DNA of 44,327 nt, taken from an uncultured bacterium. GTDB taxonomy: Bacteria; Bacteroidota; Bacteroidia; Chitinophagales; Chitinophagaceae. The stretch spans positions 1 to 44,327 of the forward strand of contig CAIKEH010000053.1 in the NCBI GenBank assembly GCA_903826405.1. The letters run 5' to 3'. Below the pieces are notes generated by a model, which was not told where the DNA came from, searched no databases, and saw only the letters and a program-made list of their open reading frames with translations. Each line of letters starts with the position of its first letter. Position 1 is the first letter of the stretch. Made by a program: the position numbers and the translations under genes. Positions 1 to 9,755 of the stretch are shown here, in pieces.

Positions 1-2250
1 ACCATCAGGATCACTCGCGGATCCTGTCAGATTGCTACTATTCACGGGTAAGGTCAGGGTGATGTTACTACCAGCTGAAACCGTAGGAGGCTGGTTGATG
101 ATAGGGGCGGAATTGACCGTGACCGTTACCGTGGCGGAAGTAGCGGCTCCACTGTTATCGGTAACGGTAAGTTTATAAACATAGGATCCTGCGGTGAGGC
201 CGGTAATCGTTGTACTTGTACTGTTAGGTGTGGTTAAGGTGCCGCCAGCAGGTCCCGACACTTTGGTCCATACGGTCGACACAACAGTACCGTCAGCATC
301 GCTGGCCTGGCCTGTCAGTGTCACCGTATTCGCGGGCAACGTGACACTGATTGCGTTTCCCGCGGAGGCGAAAGGGGGCTGATTCGGTGGCGGGTTGACC
401 GTTACGCTCACGTCCGCTGTACCTGTAGCGCCTCCATTGTCTGTTACAGTGAGTCTATAGGAATATGTACCCGCGACGAGCCCTGTAAGTGAGGCTACGG
501 CGGTATTCGGGGTTTGAATAGTATTGGCAGAAGGTCCACTGACCATAGACCAGGAATATGCTGAGATGGTGCCATCTGCATCCGTGCCACTACCTGAAAG
601 GGTGGCGGTATTCGTAGGCAGTGTTATTGTTTGGTTGGTGCCCGCATTGGCTACAGGAGGCACATTTGTACCTGAAGATGAACCGACGGTCACATTGGCG
701 AGGGTATAACTTCCGTCTGTGTTTCTCCCATTTATTGCGAGTGGGAAAGGAGTACGGTATCCATTGGGGTCTCTGATGATAAGAACTAACTTATATGTCC
801 CGGTCGCTACTGTGGATGGAACAGTGAAATTATCGATAGCGGTGGTAGCTGTTGACTGGGGCAGGAAAAGCCTTAGATTAAATGCAGAAGTTCCAGACCA
901 TACTGCGGCATTAGCTGAGTTACGGAGTTCGTACATGACTGTCCATTTCTCATAAACCGGTGCCAGACCAATATTCTGCCAACTCAGGTTAATCGCAAAG
1001 GGTGAACCGGGTGTTATGGTACTGGCGACATTCCCGCCCGTGAGCGTCATTCTATATCCGGATGCGATCCCGGTTGAACGCATATTAGACATGGTATTGG
1101 CATCACTGGGACTTTCCAAGTTACCATTGCCAAGAATACTCAAGTGATAAAGTTTAGCTTGTGCGGGCAGTTGCTGATAAAGTACGTTTCCCCCGTCGGT
1201 AGTGCAGCATTGCATGGGTTCACCAGTTATTGGAGCTACCTTCCACTTATTCATGATGAGCGTACTGAACTGGACGCCATTATATGAAGTGGTATTATTC
1301 TCAAGAAAGGAAGGAAACCAGGTTCCAGCCCAACCCCAACTGTCTCTTCGCCAGCCGATCTCACCAACATTGTTTTTGGCAGTTAAAGCATAATAACCAA
1401 CAGCAGGATCTTGTATCGCATTACCGTCTGCTTTTCCACCAAAGGATTCGTGTTGAATAACCGATTGATAATCAGGAAATGCATTCAAATTGGCATCAAT
1501 TATCCTCTTCACAGAAGCATATGTGACGATCCGGTTTGTTGTAATTTCTCCAGTCCAAGGATATGTATGCCATTCACCGAAGTTCCCATAACCACGTATG
1601 TCGATGATGCCTACAACTTTGGAATAAGCTATTCCATTATAACTACTGGTAGAAATGTGACTAGCAATCGCTTTTTGCAGATTCTCCCAGGCAGTAAGAT
1701 AAGAGTTGCTGTTCCAGTCCGGAACCCAGGCATTATCTGCAGTCTCGATCCAATCCTTGATCGATTCTGCTTGCATTTGATTATGTAGGTATAATGGATA
1801 CTGCAGGTTTGCTCCACCCACATTCCGCATACTCTCGGAAGTGGCCAGAGGCATAACAGCGAAATCAAATTTACGGCCAGCAGCTATTGATGCATTGATC
1901 TTGGAATCGAATATGGTCCAAGTGTAGTTCCCATTGTCGTCCTGAATCTCCCACCATTTGAAACGATAATAATCATCGAAACTATTTCCAGGATGCGCAC
2001 TTCCGGAAGTTGGATAGGGAACCGCCCATTGGTTAATCCACCCTTGCAGGCCGCGACCAGGTCCCGGCACTTCGGTTCCAGTGGTGATTTGTGTAAATGT
2101 AAAGTTAGAGACAGTTTGAGCAGATGCAAAGCTTTTCAAAAAAACGAAAAGACAAATCATTGATAATGAAATGATTAGCCTTTCTAGGGCTCTGGATCCA
2201 TTCACTGGAGGGTGAATAGGTCGGACGGTTTGAGGGATAGTAGATTTCAT
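1..2250 (-). CDS. Secreted glycosidase-like DUF4832 protein with PKD/K319-like repeats (3' end beyond the left edge)
   Basis: An uninterrupted minus-strand frame of 750 codons starts with ATG at 2248-2250 and runs off the left edge without a stop. The N-terminus has a long basic leader, a hydrophobic stretch (LIISLSMICLFVFL) and a likely signal peptidase site after ASA, before QTVSNF, so the product is secreted. Residues about 50-330 look like a TIM-barrel glycosidase fold. The segment GIIDIRGYGNFGEWHTYPW, with Glu226, resembles an acid/base region. Residues about 400-520 (LSWQNIGLAPVYEKW onwards) resemble DUF4832. From about residue 529 there are three tandem modules of 92-98 residues, each opening with PPxAxAG-like sequence and containing DADG, VSGP and LTVTDN. 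They are PKD/K319-like beta-sandwiches, and the third is cut. The family suggests a polysaccharide-active or polysaccharide-binding surface protein. A C-terminal type IX sorting domain is likely but lies outside the window. It diverges from the polysaccharide locus. Confidence 0.85.
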   Translation of the reverse strand, partial: MKSTIPQTVRPIHPPVNGSRALERLIISLSMICLFVFLKSFASAQTVSNFTFTQITTGTEVPGPGRGLQGWINQWAVPYPTSGSAHPGNSFDDYYRFKWWEIQDDNGNYTWTIFDSKINASIAAGRKFDFAVMPLATSESMRNVGGANLQYPLYLHNQMQAESIKDWIETADNAWVPDWNSNSYLTAWENLQKAIASHISTSSYNGIAYSKVVGIIDIRGYGNFGEWHTYPWTGEITTNRIVTYASVKRIIDANLNAFPDYQSVIQHESFGGKADGNAIQDPAVGYYALTAKNNVGEIGWRRDSWGWAGTWFPSFLENNTTSYNGVQFSTLIMNKWKVAPITGEPMQCCTTDGGNVLYQQLPAQAKLYHLSILGNGNLESPSDANTMSNMRSTGIASGYRMTLTGGNVASTITPGSPFAINLSWQNIGLAPVYEKWTVMYELRNSANAAVWSGTSAFNLRLFLPQSTATTAIDNFTVPSTVATGTYKLVLIIRDPNGYRTPFPLAINGRNTDGSYTLANVTVGSSSGTNVPPVANAGTNQTITLPTNTATLSGSGTDADGTISAYSWSMVSGPSANTIQTPNTAVASLTGLVAGTYSYRLTVTDNGGATGTADVSVTVNPPPNQPPFASAGNAISVTLPANTVTLTGQASDADGTVVSTVWTKVSGPAGGTLTTPNSTSTTITGLTAGSYVYKLTVTDNSGAATSATVTVTVNSAPIINQPPTVSAGSNITLTLPVNSSNLTGSASDPDG

Positions 2251-2811
2251 GGTACTTCGGTTGGATATTGGATTAAGACAGATTTGGATCTGTGAATTGT
2301 ACATATAACAAACGACCTGCCATAAAAATTGTGAAGCCACTGAATTGATTGTCAACTTTTTTGGCTCCGATCAAATTAAATAAATTTATATACTTATAAA
2401 GTACTGATTTACTAGTTTTTATAAAAATTTTAGGAGCTATTGATCATTTATCCACAAGATATTTGCCAAAGTATATTTTACATATTTCACAGGAAGTCAG
2501 GGTATTGAATTTGAACTGCATATCATAAACTGCTCATTGTAACGTTTCTATGTGAAGTCAATAGTGGAAAACGTACAAATACTGTTATAAAAGGGATTTT
2601 CATGACCAGTTCTTACCAACTCGTCTCTATATATTAAATATGAATAGTACACTGAAATAGACTGAAGAACATTGAATTTAGCCTCATTATGTTCAACTAA
2701 ACACATTGGTCCATAACGAAAGAACAGGTCAAGAATCCGTATCTTACATTAATAATCAATATCTTACATCATTTTTAAATACTTATTATCATCTATTTAA
2801 TCATCGGGAAA
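2251..2811. other. Divergent AT-rich intergenic region before the polysaccharide locus
   Basis: No credible gene is seen in these 561 bases. The stretch is very AT-rich and must hold the divergent promoters for the secreted protein on the left and the export lipoprotein on the right. A weak plus-strand match to the Bacteroidota promoter is TTTG at 2360-2363, 17 bases, then TAAATTTA at 2381-2388. It misses the last base of TAnnTTTG and would leave a leader of about 400 bases. No JUMPstart/ops element was found. Confidence 0.5.
2740..2769 (+). repeat. Two direct copies of TATCTTACAT spaced by two helical turns
   Basis: The 10-mer TATCTTACAT occurs at 2740-2749 and again at 2760-2769, a start-to-start distance of 20 bases. 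The second copy ends 42 bases before the start codon of the export lipoprotein. Identical half-sites on one face of the helix are what a dimeric regulator would need, but the region is AT-rich and chance cannot be excluded. No regulator gene sits next to it. Confidence 0.4.
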
Positions 2812-3609
2812 ATGAAATCAACCACACCATTTGAATGGCTTAAGGGAATAATATCAACTTATGTATTGATCTCGGTTTTAGCATCTTGCGTAGACACGAG
2901 GAAACTGGCATATTTTGAAGGTGCCCCTGAATCGGGAATCAAGTCTAACGTAACGAATGTGGAGCCCATCATTCAAAAAAATGACATCCTGAGCATCACT
3001 GTAAGCAGTTTGAATCCTGAAGCATCCACTGTTTTCAATGCACCTAACCTTTCCAATCCATCGGGAGGGACGATGGCGGGTTTCAATAATGTTGTTGGAT
3101 ACCTGGTTAGTCCCGATGGCAACATTCAATTTCCAGTTATCGGCTCTGTACATGCCGAAGGCTTGACCAAGTCACAACTATCACATCAACTGACCGCACA
3201 GCTTATAGACAAAAAACTACTGGTGGATCCAATCGTCACCATTAGGCACCTGAATTTCAAGGTGAGTGTATTAGGTGAGGTCGCACGACCAGGAGTATTC
3301 CCCATCCTCAATGAGAAGATAAATATCATGGAAGCACTTGGCCTTGCTGGGGACATAACCATATATGGCAAAAAAGATAATGTCACCTTGATCCGAGAGG
3401 ATGAAAAAGGGGAAAAGATCGTCAAGAGGCTGGATATGAACTCTCCAGATGTACTCAGTTCCCCCTACTATTATCTGAAATCAAACGACATTGTATATGT
3501 GGAACCACTGAAGGATAGGGTTAAAAGAGAGCGTAATGCTCAGTTGCTTCCTGTCATTTTCAGCTTAGTTTCATTAACTATAGTGATATTGGACAGAGCT
3601 ATCAAGTAA
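2812..3609 (+). CDS. Wza/GfcE-like polysaccharide export lipoprotein (Poly_export + SLBB)
   Basis: This is the outer-membrane or periplasmic export component through which the assembled polysaccharide leaves the cell. The 265-residue product has a lipoprotein signal with lipobox LASC and acylated Cys26. A Poly_export domain follows (about 50-135, with YLVSPDGNIQFPVIG). An SLBB-type beta-grasp domain lies at about 148-205 (VLGEVARPGVFPI). The C-terminus has a hydrophobic helix (about 245-262), the position at which Wza-type proteins cross the outer membrane. It is shorter than E. coli Wza (about 380), as usual for Bacteroidota versions with a single SLBB domain. The co-polymerase/kinase starts 7 bases downstream, a standard export pair. 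It is the first gene of the locus. Confidence 0.9.
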   Translation: MKSTTPFEWLKGIISTYVLISVLASCVDTRKLAYFEGAPESGIKSNVTNVEPIIQKNDILSITVSSLNPEASTVFNAPNLSNPSGGTMAGFNNVVGYLVSPDGNIQFPVIGSVHAEGLTKSQLSHQLTAQLIDKKLLVDPIVTIRHLNFKVSVLGEVARPGVFPILNEKINIMEALGLAGDITIYGKKDNVTLIREDEKGEKIVKRLDMNSPDVLSSPYYYLKSNDIVYVEPLKDRVKRERNAQLLPVIFSLVSLTIVILDRAIK

Positions 3610-3615
3610 CCACTG

Positions 3616-6006
3616 ATGAACGCCACAAAAATAACGTCACCCATGAACCAGATCAGACAGGACAAAGCCAACAGCAATGTTACACAGTCTTTATTCGAGC
3701 AAATCGCCTTTAAATACATGCCTTATTGGCCGATATTCCTCATCCTATTATCCCTGAGCGGACTTTCAGCTTACTTCTTTCTCAAGGTAACCCCCAAAAA
3801 ATATGAGTCAGTTGCAAGTATACTGATCAAGGATGAGAAAAAGGGACAAGAAGATTCAAAGATGGAGGAAGTCCTCAATGTTTTCAATACCAAGAAGATC
3901 GTCGAGAACGAAATAGAGATCCTGCGCTCCAATGCAGTCATCATGAATGTGGTCAGCTCGATGGGATTGTATGCACCCATCTACCGAGAAAGTGGATGGA
4001 ACAACATGGTGATCAGGAGTGGCTATACAACTTGCCCTATCAGGGTTGAACATATTGATCCTGCAAAAATAATCCCGGAAGAAAAAATACCTCTGAGCTA
4101 CCAGATGGATAAAAATGGAGTGATGGCCGGTAATATTTTCATTCCACTAGATCAATGGACAAAAACACCCTGGGGAACATTACGTTTCGTGAAAAACAAG
4201 GACTTCGTTGCGAGCAGTGAAGATAAAGAACCCGGCAATTTTTACTTTTCAATCCTGCCGGTCTCGGATGTGGCCGATGTTATCAGTGAGAATCTGGTAA
4301 CCGTATCCACCAGCAAACAATCCACGGTCGTGGATATCAAGATCAAAGATGAAGTACCCAAACGTGGAGAAGCCATTCTACTGTCGCTGATCAATGCATA
4401 TAACTTCAGTGCCGTACGAAAAAAGAACGAGATCGCATCAAACACATTGAAATTCATCGATGAAAGATTGAAGCATGTTGCATCCGAATTGGACTCCGTC
4501 GAGGGCAGCATCCAACGCTACAGGAATCAAGCCGGAGCAGTTGACCTGAGCGAACAGAGTAGACTTTATCTTCAAAATATTGAGGAAAATGACCAGAAGC
4601 GGAATCAGATAACCATGCAAAGTGCCGTATTGGATGAAGTTCAGAAGTACGTGGAATCCAAGAACGAAAAAGGGAGCATTGTGCCTTCAACAATAAACAT
4701 AGCAGACCCATCTCTCAATACCCTTTTGGAAAAGCTTCATACTGATGAAAGTCAGTACGAAAAACTGAAGAAGACAACGGCAGAAAACAATCCTATCCTA
4801 TCCGGACTACAAAATGAGATCGCGAAAACCAGGGCCGATATACAGGATAACATCAAAAGTCAGAAAAACAATATTGAAACGTCGAAAAACTATCTTGATC
4901 AATTCTCCAAGAAATACTCTGCAATGGCCAGTTCAATACCTCAAAAGGAACGTGAACTGGTTGATGTTAGTCGGCAACGCAATACAAAGGCCGATATTTA
5001 CGCATTTCTACTTCATAAGAGAGAAGAAACCGCTTATTCGATCAATGCAACTATACCTGACAGCTTTATTGTGAACATGCCCGCCACCTCCCCGATACCC
5101 GTAAGTCCTAAAACACTTCTCATATCACTGCTGGCTTTGATGTTACCATTAGCTCTTGGCGTTGGAAGCGTAACATTGAAAGATTCCATCAAAAATAATA
5201 TCCTCTATAGGAATGACATAGTCAAATACACAAGCTTCCCGGTCATCGGTGAGGTCATCGAGGAAAAATTTGAAGACCCCCTGGTCACGGGCAATGGGAA
5301 CAGAAGCTTCATTGTCGAGCAATTCCGTCTGATAAGGTCGGCGATCAGGAATTTCAGTAATCCTCCCGGCACATACAGAACAATCATAGTAACATCTTCC
5401 GTAGCTGGGGAAGGAAAAAGTTTCATCGCCACGAATATTGCAAATACTCTTGCCAGAAGCGGCAAGAGGACTGTAATCTTGGAAATTGACCTTCACAAAC
5501 CAAATGTCTGCGAGACATTGCGTATGGAGAGGGGAAAAGGAATTACCGACTATCTAAACCAAATGGCTTCAGAAGAAAACATCATACAGAAAACGACCGC
5601 ACACGAAAATCTTTATCTGGTATCAGCAGGAACTCCCGCTGAAGAGGCCTCTGAATTACTGCTAAATGGCAGAATTGAGAAATTACTCGACTACCTGAAA
5701 GCACGTTTCGACTTCATTATAATGGATACGGCACCGATAAACCCCATAACGGATTTCTATGCTCTGGCCCCCATGACCGACCTTACATTATTCGTGGTGC
5801 GACATGGAAAAACGCCAAAAGTCCATATACAGCATCTCGAAGAAAGCTTGACCTCACATAATGTGTCCAAAGTCGCCATCATATTCAATGGAGTCAAGAA
5901 ACGAGGGAGCGGAAAATTCAGTTATGGTTACGGTTATGGATACGGCCATGATTATCGTTCAACGTACGAGTCGTATGGAAAACAAAAATTGAAAAAAGTA
6001 AGTTGA
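3616..6006 (+). CDS. Wzc-like polysaccharide co-polymerase fused to a BY-type tyrosine kinase
   Basis: This 796-residue inner-membrane protein sets chain length and drives export, cycling through tyrosine autophosphorylation. Helix 1 is at about 36-56 and helix 2 at about 498-518. Between them is a Wzz/GNVR periplasmic region with long coiled-coil stretches (about 270-450). The cytoplasmic kinase carries Walker A SVAGEGKS with Lys601, Walker A' EIDLHKP with Asp625, and Walker B FIIMDTAP with Asp704. The tail from about residue 766 has seven tyrosines in alternating Gly-Tyr runs, the autophosphorylation cluster. Walker A' reads LEIDLHKP where ILLIDxDxRxP is usual, so the second acidic residue is replaced. 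No partner phosphatase (Wzb or PHP type) is present in the window. The gene lies 7 bases after the export lipoprotein. Confidence 0.93.
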   Translation: MNATKITSPMNQIRQDKANSNVTQSLFEQIAFKYMPYWPIFLILLSLSGLSAYFFLKVTPKKYESVASILIKDEKKGQEDSKMEEVLNVFNTKKIVENEIEILRSNAVIMNVVSSMGLYAPIYRESGWNNMVIRSGYTTCPIRVEHIDPAKIIPEEKIPLSYQMDKNGVMAGNIFIPLDQWTKTPWGTLRFVKNKDFVASSEDKEPGNFYFSILPVSDVADVISENLVTVSTSKQSTVVDIKIKDEVPKRGEAILLSLINAYNFSAVRKKNEIASNTLKFIDERLKHVASELDSVEGSIQRYRNQAGAVDLSEQSRLYLQNIEENDQKRNQITMQSAVLDEVQKYVESKNEKGSIVPSTINIADPSLNTLLEKLHTDESQYEKLKKTTAENNPILSGLQNEIAKTRADIQDNIKSQKNNIETSKNYLDQFSKKYSAMASSIPQKERELVDVSRQRNTKADIYAFLLHKREETAYSINATIPDSFIVNMPATSPIPVSPKTLLISLLALMLPLALGVGSVTLKDSIKNNILYRNDIVKYTSFPVIGEVIEEKFEDPLVTGNGNRSFIVEQFRLIRSAIRNFSNPPGTYRTIIVTSSVAGEGKSFIATNIANTLARSGKRTVILEIDLHKPNVCETLRMERGKGITDYLNQMASEENIIQKTTAHENLYLVSAGTPAEEASELLLNGRIEKLLDYLKARFDFIIMDTAPINPITDFYALAPMTDLTLFVVRHGKTPKVHIQHLEESLTSHNVSKVAIIFNGVKKRGSGKFSYGYGYGYGHDYRSTYESYGKQKLKKVS

Positions 6007-6155
6007 AGTTCGGCATGTATCGAAAAGGTTGTTTCTAAATGATCCATTACTGAACCTTCTTAGTCACTGAACTGAGCTCACAGACAGTTCAGATCAATCT
6101 GATACAAGGGTGCAGTAGGAAATATATCGTAACCCTTACAAGAAATACATAGATC

Positions 6156-7532
6156 TTGAAATTGATCCTTTTTTTATCGATTTTTCCTGTACTATACCTG
6201 CTGGTTGTCAAGCCCGAGTATATTGCTGCTCTATTTTTCACCATTACCATCGCCGACATCAACTTTGAAGTGGGTGGGGCGAGTTTCAGGGCAATTTTGG
6301 GGATACTTCTGCTCGCCCGCACTATCATCCCGGACAAAAAAACCGAATACCCGTCTATTTTCAGCACCAATGCATTCTACATATTTCTTTTGATACTCTA
6401 TGCAACTCTGGTCACCATCGCATATGATCTCGCGACAATTACATTCGTTAAAATCACAGGCCAGGTCATTATTGCAACCTTTTGCGGCTATCACTATTTC
6501 ATGCGCAAAGGTCGATATGATCTTCTCAAAATCAGTCTGATCATCAGTGGGCTGATCTGTCTTGGAGATCTTGCCTATACCTATGCCGTAGTAGGCACCT
6601 TCCCCGTGCAAAGAATATATGAGAGTCTGCTGGGCATAACTCAGGATGTCAATGAGAACGGGGATTTCATAGAAAAGATCAACCATAATTTCTATGGCCA
6701 GATCTGTGCCATGTGTTTCGTGTTCCTATTGCATGAATATGTAACAAACACAGATAAGAAAAGAGATCAGACTCAACTAATCATTCTCCCCCTGATGCTA
6801 CTAGGTGTACTCATGTCAACATCCCGTAGTAGCCTTTTGGGCCTCATTGGCATCTCCATATTCCAGCTCCGGTTAATGATCAAAAGCGGACAAAACGCCA
6901 CAAAGGCCATCAGAGTGGTCATGATCATGGCTTCCGCACTTATCCTATCATTCTTACTGTTCTCTGTCGTAAAAGACTCCTTGAATCTTAGATTGGATTT
7001 CGTGGACAGGATCAGTGAACGCCTGATCGATGAACCACTCGCCGTCTTTCAAAAGCGACTAGGGCTGAATTATAATGCACAAGCACTTGATGCGATGGAA
7101 TGGCGTGAAGAGGCTTCGGCAAATGCATTCGAGGCATTTCTCCGGCTCAAACCCATAGAACAGATATTTGGGATCGGATACTGGGGATTCGTCGAAAGGA
7201 ATCTGGGGCATACACACCTGCCCCCACATAACGGCTTCCTGCTTCTGCTCATCGAGAATGGGATCATTGGTTTCGCCATATACATCCTACTCGTATTTGC
7301 AGTGATCAGAATTTCGAACCGAACACTACCCTCTTCATCACCAATCATCAGCGTAATCATATTCATGTTCCTATATTGTGTAGGGCAGAATGGAGAACTC
7401 ACCAATGGCACTACATTTCTTTTCCTTGTCACCCTTATTGGACAAAGTGTTTACACCGAAAAAATAAAATATGGCCACGGAATGAAGCTCACCGAAATGA
7501 CCAAAAGACATTTTTCAATGACTGCCAACTGA
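6156..7532 (+). CDS. O-antigen polymerase/ligase-like membrane protein (Wzy_C type)
   Basis: This is a 458-residue polytopic protein, probably with ten or more helices, proposed to polymerise the flipped repeat units in the periplasm. The Wzy/WaaL hallmarks are a serine-rich STSRSSLLGLIG segment opening a helix and, at about residues 352-375, HLPPHNGFLLLLIENG. The latter is the conserved HN motif at the end of the large periplasmic loop in the O-antigen ligase/polymerase family. The start is TTG at 6156: an in-frame stop lies at 6150-6152 and no ATG occurs before the first membrane helices. Another TTG at 6162 is possible. It is the only Wzy candidate here. Polymerase and ligase cannot be told apart by motif, but the Wzx/Wzc context favours polymerase. 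Confidence 0.82.
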   Translation: MKLILFLSIFPVLYLLVVKPEYIAALFFTITIADINFEVGGASFRAILGILLLARTIIPDKKTEYPSIFSTNAFYIFLLILYATLVTIAYDLATITFVKITGQVIIATFCGYHYFMRKGRYDLLKISLIISGLICLGDLAYTYAVVGTFPVQRIYESLLGITQDVNENGDFIEKINHNFYGQICAMCFVFLLHEYVTNTDKKRDQTQLIILPLMLLGVLMSTSRSSLLGLIGISIFQLRLMIKSGQNATKAIRVVMIMASALILSFLLFSVVKDSLNLRLDFVDRISERLIDEPLAVFQKRLGLNYNAQALDAMEWREEASANAFEAFLRLKPIEQIFGIGYWGFVERNLGHTHLPPHNGFLLLLIENGIIGFAIYILLVFAVIRISNRTLPSSSPIISVIIFMFLYCVGQNGELTNGTTFLFLVTLIGQSVYTEKIKYGHGMKLTEMTKRHFSMTAN

Positions 7533-7539
7533 TCACTAA

Positions 7540-8652
7540 GTGAAGATATTATACATTCTACCGGCCATGTCAATAGGTGGCGCAGAGACTTTCCTGGCCT
7601 CATTAACCAAAGAATTCCATCATGTTGGTGTTGACCAACATTTGATTTCCCTTAGCAACAGAAACCCATTAGCCTACGCATTTGACGATAATATCGCAAA
7701 AACCATACTGGCAAGAAAAAACAAATTCAGCATTGAACCCGCACGAAAATTGAGGCGCATCATGAAGAATGAAAGGCCTCAGATCATTTTCTGCCTAAAC
7801 TTTTTCAGTTACGCTTTTTGCAGGATCGCCTCATGGGGTGCAGATACGGGATCGGATTATATCATATCCTATCACAGCACGATTCACTTGAACAGAAAAG
7901 ATCACTTTCTTCACAAATTATATATTGGCTTCCTCCGTCGCAAAGACAGGGTGATCATGGTATCTACAAATCAGGCGGAATATACATCCCGAAAATATCA
8001 TCTCGACCCCAAGCAGATCAGCGTCATTCATAACGGGGTCGACACCACATATTGGCATCCCCCATCGACAGATTTCAAAAAAGAAAAAGCCAAAGAGGAT
8101 TTGGGGATCCCTACGGATTCCCCAGTGATCATCATGACCGCATCTTTCCGAAAAGAAAAGAATCATATTGCTGCCGTCGAAGCACTTCAGATACTACATA
8201 GGCAAGGTAACTCCAAACCCTATTTGTTGCTGATCGGTGATGGCGAAACACGAAAAGAGGTCGAGTCCGCCTCAAGAGGATCAACCGTTTCAGCATATGT
8301 GAAATTCACCGGAGCCCAAAAAGATGTCAGACACTATCTATGGTGCAGCGACATGTTTACCTTGACTTCCAATGGAGTGGAAACCTTCTCGATAGCTGCT
8401 CTGGAAGCCATGGCATGCGGACTACCTTGTGTTCTCACGGATATCGGGGGGGCATCTGAAATGGTATTTTCGGGCATCAACGGGGAACTTTGCAGTACAG
8501 ATCCCATAGATATAGCGTCAAAATGGTCCAAGGTACTCGATCAGCGATATTCGGCGATACATATCCATGAATGGATCATGAACAAGTTCGAAAAAACCAA
8601 GATGATCGCTTCATATCAAGAAGAGATGGATATCAAAATGGGGAATACATGA
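7540..8652 (+). CDS. Family 4 glycosyltransferase
   Basis: This is a retaining, GT-B fold cytoplasmic transferase of 370 residues that adds a sugar to the lipid-linked repeat unit. The N-terminal domain has the GT4 acceptor-side loop MSIGGAETFLASL. The C-terminal nucleotide-sugar domain carries IHNGVD, LLIGDGE and the EX7E pair at Glu281 and Glu289 in GVETFSIAALEAMACGLP, followed by DIGGASEMV. The start is GTG at 7540, 7 bases after the polymerase stop. Donor and acceptor cannot be read from sequence. The stop overlaps the ATG of the next transferase (ATGA), so the pair is probably co-translated. Confidence 0.88.
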   Translation: MKILYILPAMSIGGAETFLASLTKEFHHVGVDQHLISLSNRNPLAYAFDDNIAKTILARKNKFSIEPARKLRRIMKNERPQIIFCLNFFSYAFCRIASWGADTGSDYIISYHSTIHLNRKDHFLHKLYIGFLRRKDRVIMVSTNQAEYTSRKYHLDPKQISVIHNGVDTTYWHPPSTDFKKEKAKEDLGIPTDSPVIIMTASFRKEKNHIAAVEALQILHRQGNSKPYLLLIGDGETRKEVESASRGSTVSAYVKFTGAQKDVRHYLWCSDMFTLTSNGVETFSIAALEAMACGLPCVLTDIGGASEMVFSGINGELCSTDPIDIASKWSKVLDQRYSAIHIHEWIMNKFEKTKMIASYQEEMDIKMGNT

Positions 8653-9752
8653 AGGGGAAACAAAACCCGGAAAGTACAATGCAGATGAAAAAAAACGAAC
8701 GAGTACTCATGATAGCTGCAAGCAGGAAGACCAGAGGAGGCATTTCTGCAGTTCTTCATGCTTATACTAAAGCTGCCTTTTGGAAAAAGTGGGATTGCTA
8801 TTGGCTGGAGACGCATATTGACAGATCATTACTCCAAAAGTTCATTTATCTATTCCGAGCATATGCCAGATTCACCATTTTGGTACATAGATACCGGATA
8901 CTTCATATACACTTTAGCGAGCCCCCCTCCGCAGCCAGGAAGCTCTGCTTTTTCATTCCAGGTTTATTGCTCAGAAAGAAGATCATTTTGCATTTCCACT
9001 CATTCTCCACAGAAACGACAATAAATAGCAGGTTTCGCCCCCTTTATCGTTTCCTTTTCAATAAGGCGGATTTGATCTTCGTTCTTTCAGAAAGTTGGAA
9101 ACGAGAGGTCTCTTCTATTACCACGAACAGGAATATACAGGTCATTTACAATCCTGCATCACCTCACTCCACGAGCCCCCAGAATCTAAAACGGGAAAAT
9201 ACCATTCTATTTGCGGGCACCTTGAATGAAAGAAAGGGATTCCGTGACCTCATCAGGTCCTTCGCATCTATGTCAGAAAATGCACCTGAATGGAAGCTGA
9301 CCATAGCTGGAAATGGTGAAATGGAAAGCGGAAAAGAACTGGCTAAAGAACTCGGCATTCATGAAAAGGTGGAATTTACGGGATGGATCTCCGGCGAGCA
9401 AAAAGAAAATATATTCAACAAGGCCGGTATCTTCTGTCTTCCAAGCTACGCAGAAGGATTTCCCATGGCTGTCATTGATGCTATTAGTTACAGCATCCCT
9501 GTGATCACCACCCCGGTGGGTGGCATTCTGGATGTTCTGACAAACGGAAAAGACATCCTGACCTTTGATCCGGGCGACCAACAAGCGTTGGCTACTTGTC
9601 TGACCAAACTTGTCAATTCTGTTGAAGAACGTAATAAATTGGCCGAAAATGCGTTAAAAAAAACAGATAAATTATTTGACCTCAGCGCAATAGGTGAGCA
9701 GATCAGCCAGATCTACACCCAATTGATTAGTACAAATCAAAAAAAACGGTAA
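8649..9752 (+). CDS. Family 4 glycosyltransferase with an EX7D variant motif
   Basis: This is a GT-B transferase of 367 residues. I place the start at ATG 8649 because it forms an ATGA overlap with the preceding stop. The same frame is open upstream to an ATG at 8571, but that would overlap the upstream gene by 82 bases. A Met codon at 8685 (MKKNERVLMI) is also possible. The sequence has an early RGGISAVLHAY loop, LHFHSFS, NPASP, LFAGTLNERKGF, and at the active site EGFPMAVID (Glu269 to Asp277), then TPVGGILDVL. The second acid of EX7E is Asp instead of Glu, a known conservative variant. It probably adds the next sugar after its neighbour. Confidence 0.86.
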   Translation: MKGKQNPESTMQMKKNERVLMIAASRKTRGGISAVLHAYTKAAFWKKWDCYWLETHIDRSLLQKFIYLFRAYARFTILVHRYRILHIHFSEPPSAARKLCFFIPGLLLRKKIILHFHSFSTETTINSRFRPLYRFLFNKADLIFVLSESWKREVSSITTNRNIQVIYNPASPHSTSPQNLKRENTILFAGTLNERKGFRDLIRSFASMSENAPEWKLTIAGNGEMESGKELAKELGIHEKVEFTGWISGEQKENIFNKAGIFCLPSYAEGFPMAVIDAISYSIPVITTPVGGILDVLTNGKDILTFDPGDQQALATCLTKLVNSVEERNKLAENALKKTDKLFDLSAIGEQISQIYTQLISTNQKKR

Positions 9753-9755
9753 GCC

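Noticed and set aside
2251-2811. JUMPstart/ops element or a NusG-like (UpxY) antiterminator gene before the polysaccharide locus
   Set aside because: Neither the ops core sequence nor any NusG-like coding frame is present here or at the head of the locus.
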